Notes under the pieces: model-generated | Seen by the model: only the letters and a program-made list of their open reading frames with translations | Databases searched by the model: none | What the model was told of the DNA's origin: nothing | Assembly (NCBI GenBank): GCA_016000265.1 | Contig: JAECRL010000001.1 | Location: forward strand, 186,001 to 250,000 | Length of the DNA: 64,000 nucleotides | Direction: 5' to 3' | Source of the DNA: Burkholderiales bacterium | Lineage (GTDB): Bacteria; Pseudomonadota; Gammaproteobacteria; Burkholderiales; Burkholderiaceae_C | Part shown: piece after piece, positions 42,401-51,959 of the stretch | How the letters are laid out: each line of letters starts with the position of its first letter | Position numbering within the stretch: position 1 is the stretch's first letter | Program-made: the position numbers and the translations under genes

Positions 42401-43072
42401 TCAAACGGGTGGGATGCGCGTGGGGCGGGGCCAGGTCATCCTGACCGCCCACCATGACAGCGCGCCTGCGACGCTGCCACTCAAATGCGCCCAAGGGGCC
42501 ACGTTTATAGCCGACGCCGATGACATAACCAGGGTGTGCGCCCAGGGGTTTTCCATGACCAGCTTGCCAACCAGCCAGGCCAGCAGCACCAGGCCCACCA
42601 CCCCGTTTGCGGGGCGGCGCTCGGGTGTGAGGCAGCTCAGGCCGAGCACGACGACGCCGGCGTGCAACACCCCGGACAGGCCCACGTAGGCCGTCAGCGA
42701 GGGCTCCAGCAGCATGCCGACCTGGGTGAGTGGCCAGGCGAGCAGCCAGGCGACGGCGCCGGCCGCACCGGGTCGGATCACCCAGCCCAGCAAGGTGAGC
42801 AGCGCGGTGCCGGCCAGGTTCCACCACAGGTGCGGCGGGCTGCCATGCAACCAGACCGTGGCCCACCAACTGGGCAGGCTTTGTTGGGCGCCGGCGTCGG
42901 GACGCAGCACCAGGGCGCGCGGCAGGGCCGCCCAGAAGTCGGGCGGCAAGCTCAGGGGCACGGGTTCAAAGGCCAGCGCCGGCCAGGCCAGCGCGATGCA
43001 CACCAGCCACCAGCCGATCACGCCCTGAGGGAGCAATGCGGGCGGCCGCGCGCGAGCGCCGGTCGGGCTCAC
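42401..43072 (-). CDS. Rhombosortase-like rhomboid protease
   Basis: A 223-residue inner-membrane protein with about six helices and a rhomboid serine-protease dyad: Ser133 in YVGLSGVLHAG and His196 in APWAHLSGSVAGAL. HLWWNLAGT (81-89) matches the rhomboid H-x3-N element. The short form with GLSG-V-L-H resembles rhombosortases, which cleave GlyGly-CTERM surface proteins. The GTG at 43072 overlaps the glnE stop by four bases (GTGA), so the gene is translationally coupled to glnE. No GlyGly-CTERM substrate was seen in the window. Confidence 0.75.
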   Translation of the reverse strand: MSPTGARARPPALLPQGVIGWWLVCIALAWPALAFEPVPLSLPPDFWAALPRALVLRPDAGAQQSLPSWWATVWLHGSPPHLWWNLAGTALLTLLGWVIRPGAAGAVAWLLAWPLTQVGMLLEPSLTAYVGLSGVLHAGVVVLGLSCLTPERRPANGVVGLVLLAWLVGKLVMENPWAHTLVMSSASAINVAPWAHLSGSVAGALSWWAVRMTWPRPTRIPPV

Positions 43073-45996
43073 TGAGCCGACCCGGGCGCGCCGAACACGG
43101 CCGACCACAGCGCCAGCACGGCGTCGCGGTGGTGCGCGTTGGCCTGCAGCCGCTCACCCGTGAGCTGGGTGGAGGACTCGTTGAGCCGCGCGCGGTGCTG
43201 GATGCGGCGCAACTCGCGGTAGGCCTGGCCCGCGGCCTGGGCCGCCTCGGATGGGATCAGGCCGACGTCCGCGGCGCGTTGCAGCAGGGCGATGTTGCCC
43301 ACGTTGTCCATCAACCCGGGGTGGGCGTGGCTGTGGGCCAGCACCAGGTACTGGACGGCGAACTCGACGTCGATCATGCCGCCGGGGCTGTGCTTGATGT
43401 CGAAGCGATCGGGCGGGCAGGGGTGGGCGTCACGCAGCTTGCTCCGCATGGCCACGACCTCATCGAGCAAGGCGGCGTTGTCGCGGGGGGCCGACAGCAC
43501 GCCTCGGCGGGTCGCTTCGAAGCGCTCGGCCAGCTTCGGCTCGCCGGCGCACCAGCGTGCACGCGTCAAGGCCTGGTGCTCCCAGGTCCAGGCGGTGTTG
43601 CTGCCGCGCTGGCGCTGGTAGTCGTCATAGGAGTGATACGAGGTCACCAGCAAGCCGGAGTTGCCGTTGGGGCGCAGGGCGGTGTCGATTTCGAAGAGCT
43701 CGCCGGCGGAGGTGCGCAGCGTCAGCCAGGTGATGAGCTTGCGCGCGAACAGCAGGTAGGCGTCGATGGGGCTGGGGGTGTCGGGGCCGGCGTCCTGTTC
43801 GGGGGCGTCCTGCGTGTCGTCGAAGACGAAGACGACGTCCAGGTCGGAGCCGTAGCCCAGCTCCTTGCCGCCCAGCTTGCCGTAAGCGATGACGGCGAAG
43901 TGGGGCTCGCGTCCCACCGCGTAGCGGCCTTGTTTGCCGGGGCGCTGTTGCAGCTCGCGCCAGGCCCATTTGAGCGAGATGCCGAGGGTGGCGTCGGCCA
44001 GGGCGGAGAGGTCGTCGGCCACTTGCTCGACGGTGAGCAGGCCCTCGACGTCGCGCACCAGGGTGCGGAAGACCTCGGCGTGGTGGGCGCGCCGCAGGGT
44101 GTCCATCAGGGCCTCTTCGTCGGCCTGGCCGGCGCGCGCCCAGGCGCTGTGGCGCTCCTCGAGTTCGCGTTGGTAGGCGGTGGCGTCGAAGCGGCTGTCG
44201 AACAGGCGGGGGTCGGCCAGCTCGTCGATCACGCCGGGGTGGCGCAGCAGGTAGCGCATGGGCCACTTGGCCAGGCCCAGCAGGCGCAGCAGCCGGTGCA
44301 GCACCTCGGGGCGCTCGGCGAGCAGCGAGAGGTAGCTGTCGCGGCGCAGCAGGGGGTTGAGCCAGTCGATGAAGTGCCGCACGGCTTCGGGGCCGAGGGG
44401 CTCTTCGGTGCTTTCTGCGCCTTCGGCTCCTTCTGTCAGCGCGAGCTTGGTGGCGCGGCCGATCAGCTTGGCCAGTCGCAGCTTGGCCGCGTCCGAGAGC
44501 ATGGCGACCTTGGGTTGGCGCGCGAACTCGACGACGTGTGGGGCGATGGACGCTGGCAGGCGGGCCGCGAAATCGTCGTGGTCGATGGGCAGCGGCGGGC
44601 CGTTGCAGCCTTTGCACTCGTTGTTGCCGCCTCCGCCTTCGCGGCCGTCGTGCAGCAGGGCGTCGAACTCCATGGCGACGAATTCACGCACCTGGCACAG
44701 GGCGTTGAGCAGCTGGCAGGTGGGCGTGAGGCAGTCGGGGTGGGTGGAGAGGTCGGCGCTGCGCTGGGTCAGGCCCATGCTGCGGGCGATCCAGTCCAGG
44801 TCGCTGTCCTGCGTGGGCAGCAGGTGGGTTTGCTGGTCGTCGAGGAACTGGATGCGGTGCTCGATGCGACGCAGGAACACGTAGGCGCGGGCGAGTTGCT
44901 CGGCGGCGTCGGCCGAGATGAGGCCGCGCGCAACCAGACGGGGCAGGGCCTTGAGCGTGGAGCGGGTGCGGATTTCGGGGAACTGCCCGCCGCGCACCAC
45001 CTGCAGCAGCTGCACGGTGAATTCGATTTCGCGGATGCCGCCGCGCGAGAGCTTGACGTCGTTGGCGCGGTCCGGTCGACCGGCGGCACGGCGGGTGGCT
45101 TCGTCGCGGATCTTGCGGTGCAGCTGGCGCAGGCCTTCGAAGACGCCGTAGTCGAGGTAGCGGCGGTAGACGAAGGGCATGACCAGGTTGCGCAGGGCCA
45201 GGGCGCGGCCGTGGTGCTCGCCCGCGGGCATGCAGCGGCGCGGCGCCACGATGCGGCTTTTGAGCCAGGCGAAGCGCTCCCATTCGCGGCCTTGCACGAG
45301 GAAGTACTCCTCCAGCATCGACATGCTGACCACGGGCGGGCCGGAGTTGCCGTTGGGGCGCAGCGCCAGGTCGACGCGGAAGACGAAGCCGTCTTCGGTG
45401 GTGTCGGCGATCAGGGTGCTGAGCTTGCGGGCCACGAACGCAAAGTACTCGTGTGCGCTCACCTGGCCGCTGGTGCGCCCGCTGGCGTCGCCCGGGGCGG
45501 TGACGCCGGTGGTCTGGCCGTCGTCTTCGTAGACGTAGATGAGGTCGATGTCGGACGAGACGTTGAGCTCGCGCCCACCCAGCTTGCCCATGCCGATGAC
45601 CCAGAAGTCGATGCGCTGGCCTTGCTCGTTGAGGGGCGCTCCGTGCTTGAGGTCGGCCTCGGCTTCGGCGGCGGCCAGGGCGTGGTCGAGCGTGACCTCG
45701 GCGAGCTCCGTCATCGCGGCGGTGACGGCCTGCATGGGCGCGGCCAGCTCGACGTCCAGCGTGGCCAGGCGCTCCATGACGAGCTGGCGGGCGACCCGCA
45801 GGGCGCTGGTCAGGTCCCGCCCGCCAGCGAGCAAGCGGGTGATCAGGGCGTGGATGTCGGCGGTGCGAGGGGCGCCATCGCAGGCCTGGGCGAAGTCGGC
45901 CAGCTCGCTGGCATAGCGACGCCGGATGCGTTGCACGTAGCGGGAATGGTCGGCCGGGGCCGAGGACGCGGCGGCGTCAGATGGGATGTCAATCAT
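43069..45996 (-). CDS. glnE: Glutamine synthetase adenylyltransferase/deadenylase
   Basis: A 975-residue bifunctional enzyme that adenylylates and deadenylylates GlnA in response to PII. The order is as in the family: the N-terminal nucleotidyltransferase domain with GMGKLGGRELNVSSDIDLIY (135-154, catalytic Asp149 and Asp151), a helical linker, then the second domain with AYGKLGGKELGYGSDLDVVF at roughly 704-724. The length is near the family norm of about 950. A local GGGNNECKGCNG insert near residue 450 is a low-complexity loop. It is divergent from yhdP; the 113-base gap is the likely promoter region. Confidence 0.97.
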   Translation of the reverse strand: MIDIPSDAAASSAPADHSRYVQRIRRRYASELADFAQACDGAPRTADIHALITRLLAGGRDLTSALRVARQLVMERLATLDVELAAPMQAVTAAMTELAEVTLDHALAAAEAEADLKHGAPLNEQGQRIDFWVIGMGKLGGRELNVSSDIDLIYVYEDDGQTTGVTAPGDASGRTSGQVSAHEYFAFVARKLSTLIADTTEDGFVFRVDLALRPNGNSGPPVVSMSMLEEYFLVQGREWERFAWLKSRIVAPRRCMPAGEHHGRALALRNLVMPFVYRRYLDYGVFEGLRQLHRKIRDEATRRAAGRPDRANDVKLSRGGIREIEFTVQLLQVVRGGQFPEIRTRSTLKALPRLVARGLISADAAEQLARAYVFLRRIEHRIQFLDDQQTHLLPTQDSDLDWIARSMGLTQRSADLSTHPDCLTPTCQLLNALCQVREFVAMEFDALLHDGREGGGGNNECKGCNGPPLPIDHDDFAARLPASIAPHVVEFARQPKVAMLSDAAKLRLAKLIGRATKLALTEGAEGAESTEEPLGPEAVRHFIDWLNPLLRRDSYLSLLAERPEVLHRLLRLLGLAKWPMRYLLRHPGVIDELADPRLFDSRFDATAYQRELEERHSAWARAGQADEEALMDTLRRAHHAEVFRTLVRDVEGLLTVEQVADDLSALADATLGISLKWAWRELQQRPGKQGRYAVGREPHFAVIAYGKLGGKELGYGSDLDVVFVFDDTQDAPEQDAGPDTPSPIDAYLLFARKLITWLTLRTSAGELFEIDTALRPNGNSGLLVTSYHSYDDYQRQRGSNTAWTWEHQALTRARWCAGEPKLAERFEATRRGVLSAPRDNAALLDEVVAMRSKLRDAHPCPPDRFDIKHSPGGMIDVEFAVQYLVLAHSHAHPGLMDNVGNIALLQRAADVGLIPSEAAQAAGQAYRELRRIQHRARLNESSTQLTGERLQANAHHRDAVLALWSAVFGAPGSAQ

Positions 45997-46109
45997 GGAT
46001 CCGGGGTCGTGTGCAACGGGCCTGTGCTAGGGTTCGCTTTTGTCGAATCCGCATGCCCTGCGTTCATGTTAGGGCAGCCGCTGGGCCGATGGGCTTGGTG
46101 GTTCGACGG

Positions 46110-49100
46110 ATGCGCGCTGACTTCATGCCTCCGATGTCTCCTTTGCCCGACGACCGTCCGGCCGGCCCTGCGACCGGCTGGCGTGCCGTGCTGGGCGTTC
46201 CCGCTCGCTGGTTGGGCCGAACGGGGTGGGGGGCGCTCAAGCTGCTGGCCGGGGGCATGGTGGTGCTGGGCATCGCGGTGGCGGTGGCCTGGGGGGTGCT
46301 GTTGATTCAGATTCTGCCCCGTGTTGACGAATGGCGCACTGAGCTCACGCAACAGGCCTCCAAAGCATTGGGCGTGCCCGTGAAAGTGGCGCAGGTCGTG
46401 GGCCGCGCCGACGGCATCTGGCCGACCCTTTCCCTGCGTGAAGTCCAGCTGCTCGATGCGCGCGGCCAGGTGGCCTTGCGTTTGCCCGAGGTCGAAGCGC
46501 GCCTGTCGCTGACCACGCTGTCGCCTCAGGCTTTGCTCGACGGCGAGTTGCGGCTGGACCGCCTGGTGCTGGTGGCGCCCGAGCTCGATGTGCGCCGCGA
46601 CCGCCACGGCGCGCTCCACGTCGCCGGGCTGAAGTTGCCCGATGGTGCGCAGACCGGTGGGTCGTCAGGGGGGGCGGACTGGGTGATGTCGCAGTCGCGC
46701 ATCCAGATCCGCGGCGGCACGGTGCGCTGGAGTGACGAGTACCTGGGGGCGCCCACGCTGGCTTTGCAGCAAGTCGAGCTGACCCTGCGCAACCGCCCGT
46801 CGCTGCGGGGACGCGTGCACGAACTCACGCTGTCGGCCACGCCGCCGGCCATCTTCGGCCAGCGCTTCGTCATCGAAGCCAGCATGACGCAGCCCCTGTG
46901 GCTGGTGGGGCAGGGCCTGGAGTCAGCGCCCCAGCAGCCGGTGCACGCCAGCTGGGTGCCGCGCTTCGACGTGGATGCGACCCGTCCGGCCGACTGGCAG
47001 AGCTGGTCGGGCACCGCGCAGGCGCGCTTCCCCGGGGTCGATGTGCAGCGACTGCGCCAGCACGTGCGCCTGCCCATCGAAGTCAGTGGCGGGCGCGGGG
47101 CCGTGACCGCGGGGCTGACGCTGCGCGCCGGTCGCATCCAGGGCGTGAGCCTGCAGGCCGATGTGCGCGATGTGCAGGTGCGCCTGGCCTCGGGCTTGCA
47201 ACCCCTGGCTTTCCGCCGCTTTCAGGGGGAGGTCACCGCCTCCAACGACGCCCGCACCGCTTCGCTGGCCTACCGGCAGCTGGCCTTCACCCTGACGGAC
47301 GGCGTGCAGTGGCCCGTCAGCGCCGGCAGCCTGTCGTGGCGACACGCGCCCTGGCCCGCCGGCTGGCCCGCATCCGGCTGGAGCGACAACCTCGGGGGCG
47401 AGGTGCTGGCCGACCGGCTGGACCTGGCTTTGCTGGCGAACCTGGCGGACCGGCTGCCCTTGTCGGGCCAGGCCCGTGCGCACCTGGCCGACCTGGCCCC
47501 GCGCGGGGGGGTCGAGGACCTGGCCTGGCGCTGGGACGGCCCTGCCACGGCCCCCGCCACCTACCAATTGAGCGCCCGCATCAAGGCCCTGAGCCTGGCC
47601 GACTCCGCGGAGCAGGGGCGACCCGGCCTGGCGGGCGCCGACGCGGTCGTCAACGCGACCGAATCCGGCGGGCGCGCCGAGCTCAAGCTCACCAACGGCT
47701 GGCTGGCGTTCCCGGGGGTGTTCGAGGAGGCGCGCATCGGCCTGGACAGCCTTTCAGCCGAGGTGCGATGGCAGATTCGCGCGGGCGCCAAGGCCGGTGA
47801 GCCCCCGCGCTGGCAGGTCGACGTCAAGCCGGCGCGCTTCGCCAACGCCCAGGTGGCCGGCGAGCTGGAGGCCAGCTGGCGCACGGGAGAAGGCGCCGAC
47901 GCCCGCCTGCCAGGTGTGCTCGCCCTCCAAGGCAGCTTGCAGCGGGCCGACGCCACCGCGGTGTGGCGCTACCTGCCCCTGACCATCGGCGCCTCGGCGC
48001 GCGACTACGTGCGACAGGCCCTGCGCGGCGGGCGCGGCGAGGACGTGCGCTTCTCCGTCGATGGCCGCCTCGCCGATTTCCCCTTCAAGGACGACCAGGG
48101 CGGGCGCTTCCGCGTCAAGGTGCCCCTGCAGGACGTGGCGCTGGACTACGCGCCGGCGGCCATCACCGGCGAGCCCGAAGGGCGTCTGTGGTCGCCCTTC
48201 ACCTCCTTGCAAGGCGAGCTGCTCTTCGAGGGCCAGCGCATGCTGATCCGCCAGGGGCGTGCGCGCCTGGGTGACGTCGGCGGTGGCGCCTTCGCGCTCA
48301 GCAACGTCGAAGGCCGCATCGACGACCTCGCCGCCGACGACCCCGTGCTGCAGATCGGCGGCCAGGGTGAAGGCCCGCTGCAAGACGCGTTGATCTTCCT
48401 GTCGAACTCCCCCCTGTCGGCCCACCTGGGCTCGGTGCTGACGCAGGCGCAAGGGCAGGGGCGCAGTGCCTTGCAGATCGCGCTGGAGATCCCGCTCAAC
48501 CGCAGCATCGACACCCGCCTGCGCGGCGAAGTCGTGCTCAAGGAAAAGGACCGCGCGGGCATCCGCCTGGGAGGCAACATCCCGCTGATGAGCATGGTGC
48601 GGGGGCGCATCGCCTTCACCGAATCGCAGCTCAACGTCAGCGCCCGCGCCCGCGTCTGGGGGCAGGAGATGGTCGTCGAAGGCCTGCGCTCGACCGATGG
48701 CGTCATGCGGTTCACCGCGCAGGGCTCCGTCACGGCCGAGGCCCTGCGCCAGGCCGAGGAATACCCCTTCGTGGCCCGCCTGGCGCCGCGGCTGTCGGGC
48801 GAGGCCCCCATCAGCGTCAGCGTGACCATGGGCGCGCGCGCCACCCCCGACGGGCCGCCGGCGCGCCCCGAAGTGCAGGTCACCAGCACCCTGCGTGGCG
48901 TGGCGTCGACCTTGCCGGCGCCGCTCAACAAACCCGCCCAGGCCCCTTGGCCCCTGAAGGTGACCTACCGCGTCGAAGACGACCAGGCTCACAGCGACGC
49001 CGTCATCGTCGACCTGGGCAACCCGCAGACGGCGCAGATCACCTCCAGCACCATGCCGTGGTTGCGCGTCGACCTCCGGCGCGACATCCGCCAGGACCCC

Positions 49101-50597
49101 ACCCGCGTCACGCGCGGCCAGATCCACCTGGTGCAGCCGGGCCTGGGGGGCGCCGTCAACCTCGCGCCCATGCCGGCCAAAGGCGTCAGCGCCCAGGTGG
49201 TGGCGGGCCCGCTCGACGTGCTGGCCTGGAAGCAGGTGCTCGACAGCGTCATCGACCCATCGGGTGGGCGCGGGCCCCGGCCGACGCTGTCCGTGGCCGA
49301 GCAGGCCGTCCACCAGGCCGCCGATGAGAGCTTCATCCCCGACACGATCACCCTGCAGAGTTCCGCCCTGAGCTGGCAGCAGCGCACGCTCAAGAACGTC
49401 TCGCTCAACGTGGCCCACCCCTCGCCCGGTGTGTGGCGCGCCACCGTGGACGCCCCCCAGGTCGCCGGCCAGGTCGAGTGGCTGCCCGAGAAGGCCCCGG
49501 TTGCCGGTGGCCCGCAATCCACGCGCGTGGTGGCTCGCCTGTCGCGCCTGCAGGTGCCCCCCGCGGAGGCCGAGGCCCTGCAGGACCAGGCCGCCGCCCG
49601 CATGCTCTCCAGCGAGCCCGCCGGCAGCTTGCCGGCGCTGGACATCGTCATCGACCAGTTCGAGTGGCGTGGCCTGGACCTCGGCCGCTTCGAGGTGGAG
49701 GCCATCAACCGGCTGGTGCCTGTGGTGGGCGGGGCGCCTTTGCCCGAATGGCGCGTCACCCGCATGCGCCTGGGCAACGCCGACGCCCAGCTCGACGCGA
49801 CCGGCAACTGGACGGCCCTGGGCGCGCAGAACGCCACCCGCCGCAGCAGCGGGGTCAAGCTCCTGCCGCGCTCGGCCTTCAGCTTCACCCTCGACCTGCA
49901 AAACAGCGGCGCCCTGCTCACGCGCCTGGGCCTGCCCCAGGCCGTGCGCGGTGGCAAGGGCAAGCTCACCGGGCAGGTCAGCTGGCTGGGCTCGCCCCTG
50001 GAGCCCGACCCCACCAGCATGAGCGGCGACGTCAAGGTCGCCATCAGCGAAGGCCAGTTCCTCAAGGTGGACGCCGGCATGGCCCGCCTGCTGGGCGTGC
50101 TGAGCCTGCAGGCGCTGCCCCGGCGCTTCTTGCTGGACTTCCGCGACATCTTTCAGCAAGGCTTCGCGTTCGACGGCATCGACGGCGACGTCAAGGTGAC
50201 CCAAGGTGTGGCCACGACGCGCAACCTGCGCATGCGCGGGGTCCAGGCCATCGTGTTGATGGAAGGCCAGGCCGACCTCAGCAAGGAAACGCAGAACCTG
50301 CACGTCTTCGTCATCCCCGAGATCAACGCCGGCACGGCCTCGCTGGCCTATGCGGCCATCAACCCCGTGGTGGGCCTGGGCACCTTCCTGGCGCAAATGC
50401 TGCTGCGCAAGCAGGTCTCCGAGGCGGCCACCCGCGAGTTCTGGGTCACCGGCACCTGGGCCGATCCGCAGGTCGACAAGACCGCGCCTCGCGCGGCCAC
50501 CGAACCCGGCGCCAGCGCGGACACCGTGCCCGAGCCCGCCGTTTCGCGCACAATGCGGGCCGTCGACAGCCACCCTGACCCGAGGCGCCCGCCATGA
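46110..50597 (+). CDS. yhdP: YhdP-family AsmA-like bridge protein
   Basis: A protein of about 1495 residues of the YhdP/TIGR02099 type, with one N-terminal inner-membrane helix (about 43-67) and a very long repetitive periplasmic beta structure. AsmA-like proteins form bridges that move phospholipids between the inner and outer membranes. The C-terminal NPVVGLGTFLAQMLLRKQVS and FWVTGTWADPQVDK are diagnostic. Start codons at 46089, 46110 and 46125 are all in frame; none has a clear ribosome site, and 46110 is a compromise. The stop overlaps the next gene (ATGA at 50594), so a thioredoxin-like lipoprotein is coupled to it. Confidence 0.92.
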   Translation: MRADFMPPMSPLPDDRPAGPATGWRAVLGVPARWLGRTGWGALKLLAGGMVVLGIAVAVAWGVLLIQILPRVDEWRTELTQQASKALGVPVKVAQVVGRADGIWPTLSLREVQLLDARGQVALRLPEVEARLSLTTLSPQALLDGELRLDRLVLVAPELDVRRDRHGALHVAGLKLPDGAQTGGSSGGADWVMSQSRIQIRGGTVRWSDEYLGAPTLALQQVELTLRNRPSLRGRVHELTLSATPPAIFGQRFVIEASMTQPLWLVGQGLESAPQQPVHASWVPRFDVDATRPADWQSWSGTAQARFPGVDVQRLRQHVRLPIEVSGGRGAVTAGLTLRAGRIQGVSLQADVRDVQVRLASGLQPLAFRRFQGEVTASNDARTASLAYRQLAFTLTDGVQWPVSAGSLSWRHAPWPAGWPASGWSDNLGGEVLADRLDLALLANLADRLPLSGQARAHLADLAPRGGVEDLAWRWDGPATAPATYQLSARIKALSLADSAEQGRPGLAGADAVVNATESGGRAELKLTNGWLAFPGVFEEARIGLDSLSAEVRWQIRAGAKAGEPPRWQVDVKPARFANAQVAGELEASWRTGEGADARLPGVLALQGSLQRADATAVWRYLPLTIGASARDYVRQALRGGRGEDVRFSVDGRLADFPFKDDQGGRFRVKVPLQDVALDYAPAAITGEPEGRLWSPFTSLQGELLFEGQRMLIRQGRARLGDVGGGAFALSNVEGRIDDLAADDPVLQIGGQGEGPLQDALIFLSNSPLSAHLGSVLTQAQGQGRSALQIALEIPLNRSIDTRLRGEVVLKEKDRAGIRLGGNIPLMSMVRGRIAFTESQLNVSARARVWGQEMVVEGLRSTDGVMRFTAQGSVTAEALRQAEEYPFVARLAPRLSGEAPISVSVTMGARATPDGPPARPEVQVTSTLRGVASTLPAPLNKPAQAPWPLKVTYRVEDDQAHSDAVIVDLGNPQTAQITSSTMPWLRVDLRRDIRQDPTRVTRGQIHLVQPGLGGAVNLAPMPAKGVSAQVVAGPLDVLAWKQVLDSVIDPSGGRGPRPTLSVAEQAVHQAADESFIPDTITLQSSALSWQQRTLKNVSLNVAHPSPGVWRATVDAPQVAGQVEWLPEKAPVAGGPQSTRVVARLSRLQVPPAEAEALQDQAAARMLSSEPAGSLPALDIVIDQFEWRGLDLGRFEVEAINRLVPVVGGAPLPEWRVTRMRLGNADAQLDATGNWTALGAQNATRRSSGVKLLPRSAFSFTLDLQNSGALLTRLGLPQAVRGGKGKLTGQVSWLGSPLEPDPTSMSGDVKVAISEGQFLKVDAGMARLLGVLSLQALPRRFLLDFRDIFQQGFAFDGIDGDVKVTQGVATTRNLRMRGVQAIVLMEGQADLSKETQNLHVFVIPEINAGTASLAYAAINPVVGLGTFLAQMLLRKQVSEAATREFWVTGTWADPQVDKTAPRAATEPGASADTVPEPAVSRTMRAVDSHPDPRRPP

Positions 50598-51112
50598 CCC
50601 TTTCGCGACGTTCGATGCTGCTGAGCCTGCCCGTGCTGTTGTCCGGGGTGCTGCCTGTCCTCACGGCCTGCTCCGGCAGGGCCGTCTCGCAGATGCCCGA
50701 CCTGCCCTTCACCGAACTCGACGGCCAGGCCCGCCGCCTGGCGGACTTGCAAGGCAAGGTCGTCGTGCTGAACTTCTGGGCGACCAGCTGCAGCACCTGC
50801 GTCAAGGAGATGCCTCGCCTGGTGGAGACCCACACGCGCTTCAAGGCCCAGGGCCTGGAGACGCTGGCCGTGGCCATGTCCTATGACCCGCCGGCTTACG
50901 TGATGCAGTTCGCCCAGACCCGACAGCTGCCGTTTCGCGTGGCCATCGACCACGACGGTGGCCTGGCGCGGGCGTTCGGTGACGTGCAGCTCACCCCCAC
51001 CACCCTGGTCATCGACCGCAAGGGCCAGATCGTCAAGCGCTACGTGGGTGAGCCCGATTTCGCGGCGCTGGACGACCTGATCACCCGGCTGCTGGGGCAG
51101 CCCCCAGCCTGA
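50594..51112 (+). CDS. Thioredoxin-like TlpA-family lipoprotein
   Basis: A 172-residue periplasmic lipoprotein with lipobox LTAC (Cys26) and a thioredoxin fold. The redox motif is CSTC (Cys66, Cys69) in LNFWATSCSTCVKEMP. LTPTTLVIDRKGQIVKRYVG supplies the cis-Pro loop and the following strand. TlpA/ResA-type proteins reduce disulfides in the periplasm. The ATG at 50594 overlaps the yhdP stop, suggesting co-translation. A specific partner is not evident. Confidence 0.88.
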   Translation: MTLSRRSMLLSLPVLLSGVLPVLTACSGRAVSQMPDLPFTELDGQARRLADLQGKVVVLNFWATSCSTCVKEMPRLVETHTRFKAQGLETLAVAMSYDPPAYVMQFAQTRQLPFRVAIDHDGGLARAFGDVQLTPTTLVIDRKGQIVKRYVGEPDFAALDDLITRLLGQPPA

Positions 51113-51130
51113 GCAGCGTCCCGGGCGGGC

Positions 51131-51856
51131 TCACCGCTCGGGCATGTGGAGCGGCGCCTGCGCGTCGGCGGTGAAATTCAGCGTGATCAGCGTGTCCATC
51201 CGCGTGGGGCGCCCCGAGCGAACCTGGTGGGCGTGGACCCAGGCCACGTTCATGCACCGCGCCAGGTGGTCGAACAGGTGCCAGTTCAGCGTCATGCCGG
51301 GCAGGCGCTGTGGGTCGGGTTCGAAGCGGCACCGCAATTGAGCCTGAACAGGCCACTCCCCGCTGGCGAGCTCCAGCGTGACGGCCCCCAGGGCCACGTC
51401 CTGGCAGGCATCCAGCAGGGCCCGCAGCAGGGTGCCCAGCAAGGCCGAGTCGGCGTCCACCATCACGGCGCGCCCCACCGAGGCCGAAAGCCCCTCGCTG
51501 GGCCCCAGCCGCCCGGCGGCCTCGGCCTGCCGGTGGGCCAGCAGGGTGCGCAGGGTGTCGTCCAGCGCCACCGGCTCCGGCGAGGGCCGCGCCTGCCCTT
51601 GCGCCAGCCGCGCGATCTGTTGGCACACGATGCCCACCTGGCGTCCGCGCGCCACCGCCTCGCGCAAGGCGCGCAGCCCGGCGGGCGCCAGGCTGCCCTG
51701 GGTGGTCAGGGTGCTGGCGAGCTCCAGCGCGTGCGTGAGCGGCCCGGCCAGCTCTCGTCCGAGTTGCTCCAGCAGTTGGGGGTCCAGCGACAGGGGGAGG
51801 CCCGCTGAGGGCGGGCTGGCTTCGGTTTGATGGTGAGCGGGGTTGAATCGGTTCAT
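51131..51856 (-). CDS. Histidine-kinase-like protein, degenerate
   Basis: A 241-residue soluble protein. LEQLGRELAGPLTHALELAS (about 29-48) resembles a histidine-kinase dimerisation helix, with His in a shifted position, and VDADSALLGTLLRALLDACQ (about 132-152) resembles the N-box helix of the ATPase domain. Clear G-boxes are not recognisable, so ATP binding is doubtful. It may be an adaptor or anti-regulator derived from a kinase, or an unrelated helical protein. The ATG at 51856 has AGGAAG upstream; a longer reading to 51961 is not supported. It is divergent from the lipoprotein gene at 51960. Confidence 0.5.
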   Translation of the reverse strand: MNRFNPAHHQTEASPPSAGLPLSLDPQLLEQLGRELAGPLTHALELASTLTTQGSLAPAGLRALREAVARGRQVGIVCQQIARLAQGQARPSPEPVALDDTLRTLLAHRQAEAAGRLGPSEGLSASVGRAVMVDADSALLGTLLRALLDACQDVALGAVTLELASGEWPVQAQLRCRFEPDPQRLPGMTLNWHLFDHLARCMNVAWVHAHQVRSGRPTRMDTLITLNFTADAQAPLHMPER

Positions 51857-51959
51857 GCCGCACGACTTCCTGTTTTCGTGGCAGTCTTGACTCCCGCGAT
51901 CACAGCGTCCATCCCACCGTGGGGTGAGCCCCCCCTGACCCGATGGAGTTCGCCGACCC

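Noticed and set aside
43036-46305. A 1089-codon plus-strand frame opposite glnE
   Set aside because: glnE is unmistakable on the other strand; this frame is a codon-bias artefact.
47754-50573. A 939-codon minus-strand frame opposite yhdP
   Set aside because: Antisense to yhdP, repetitive Ala/Gly/His/Arg content, no motif.
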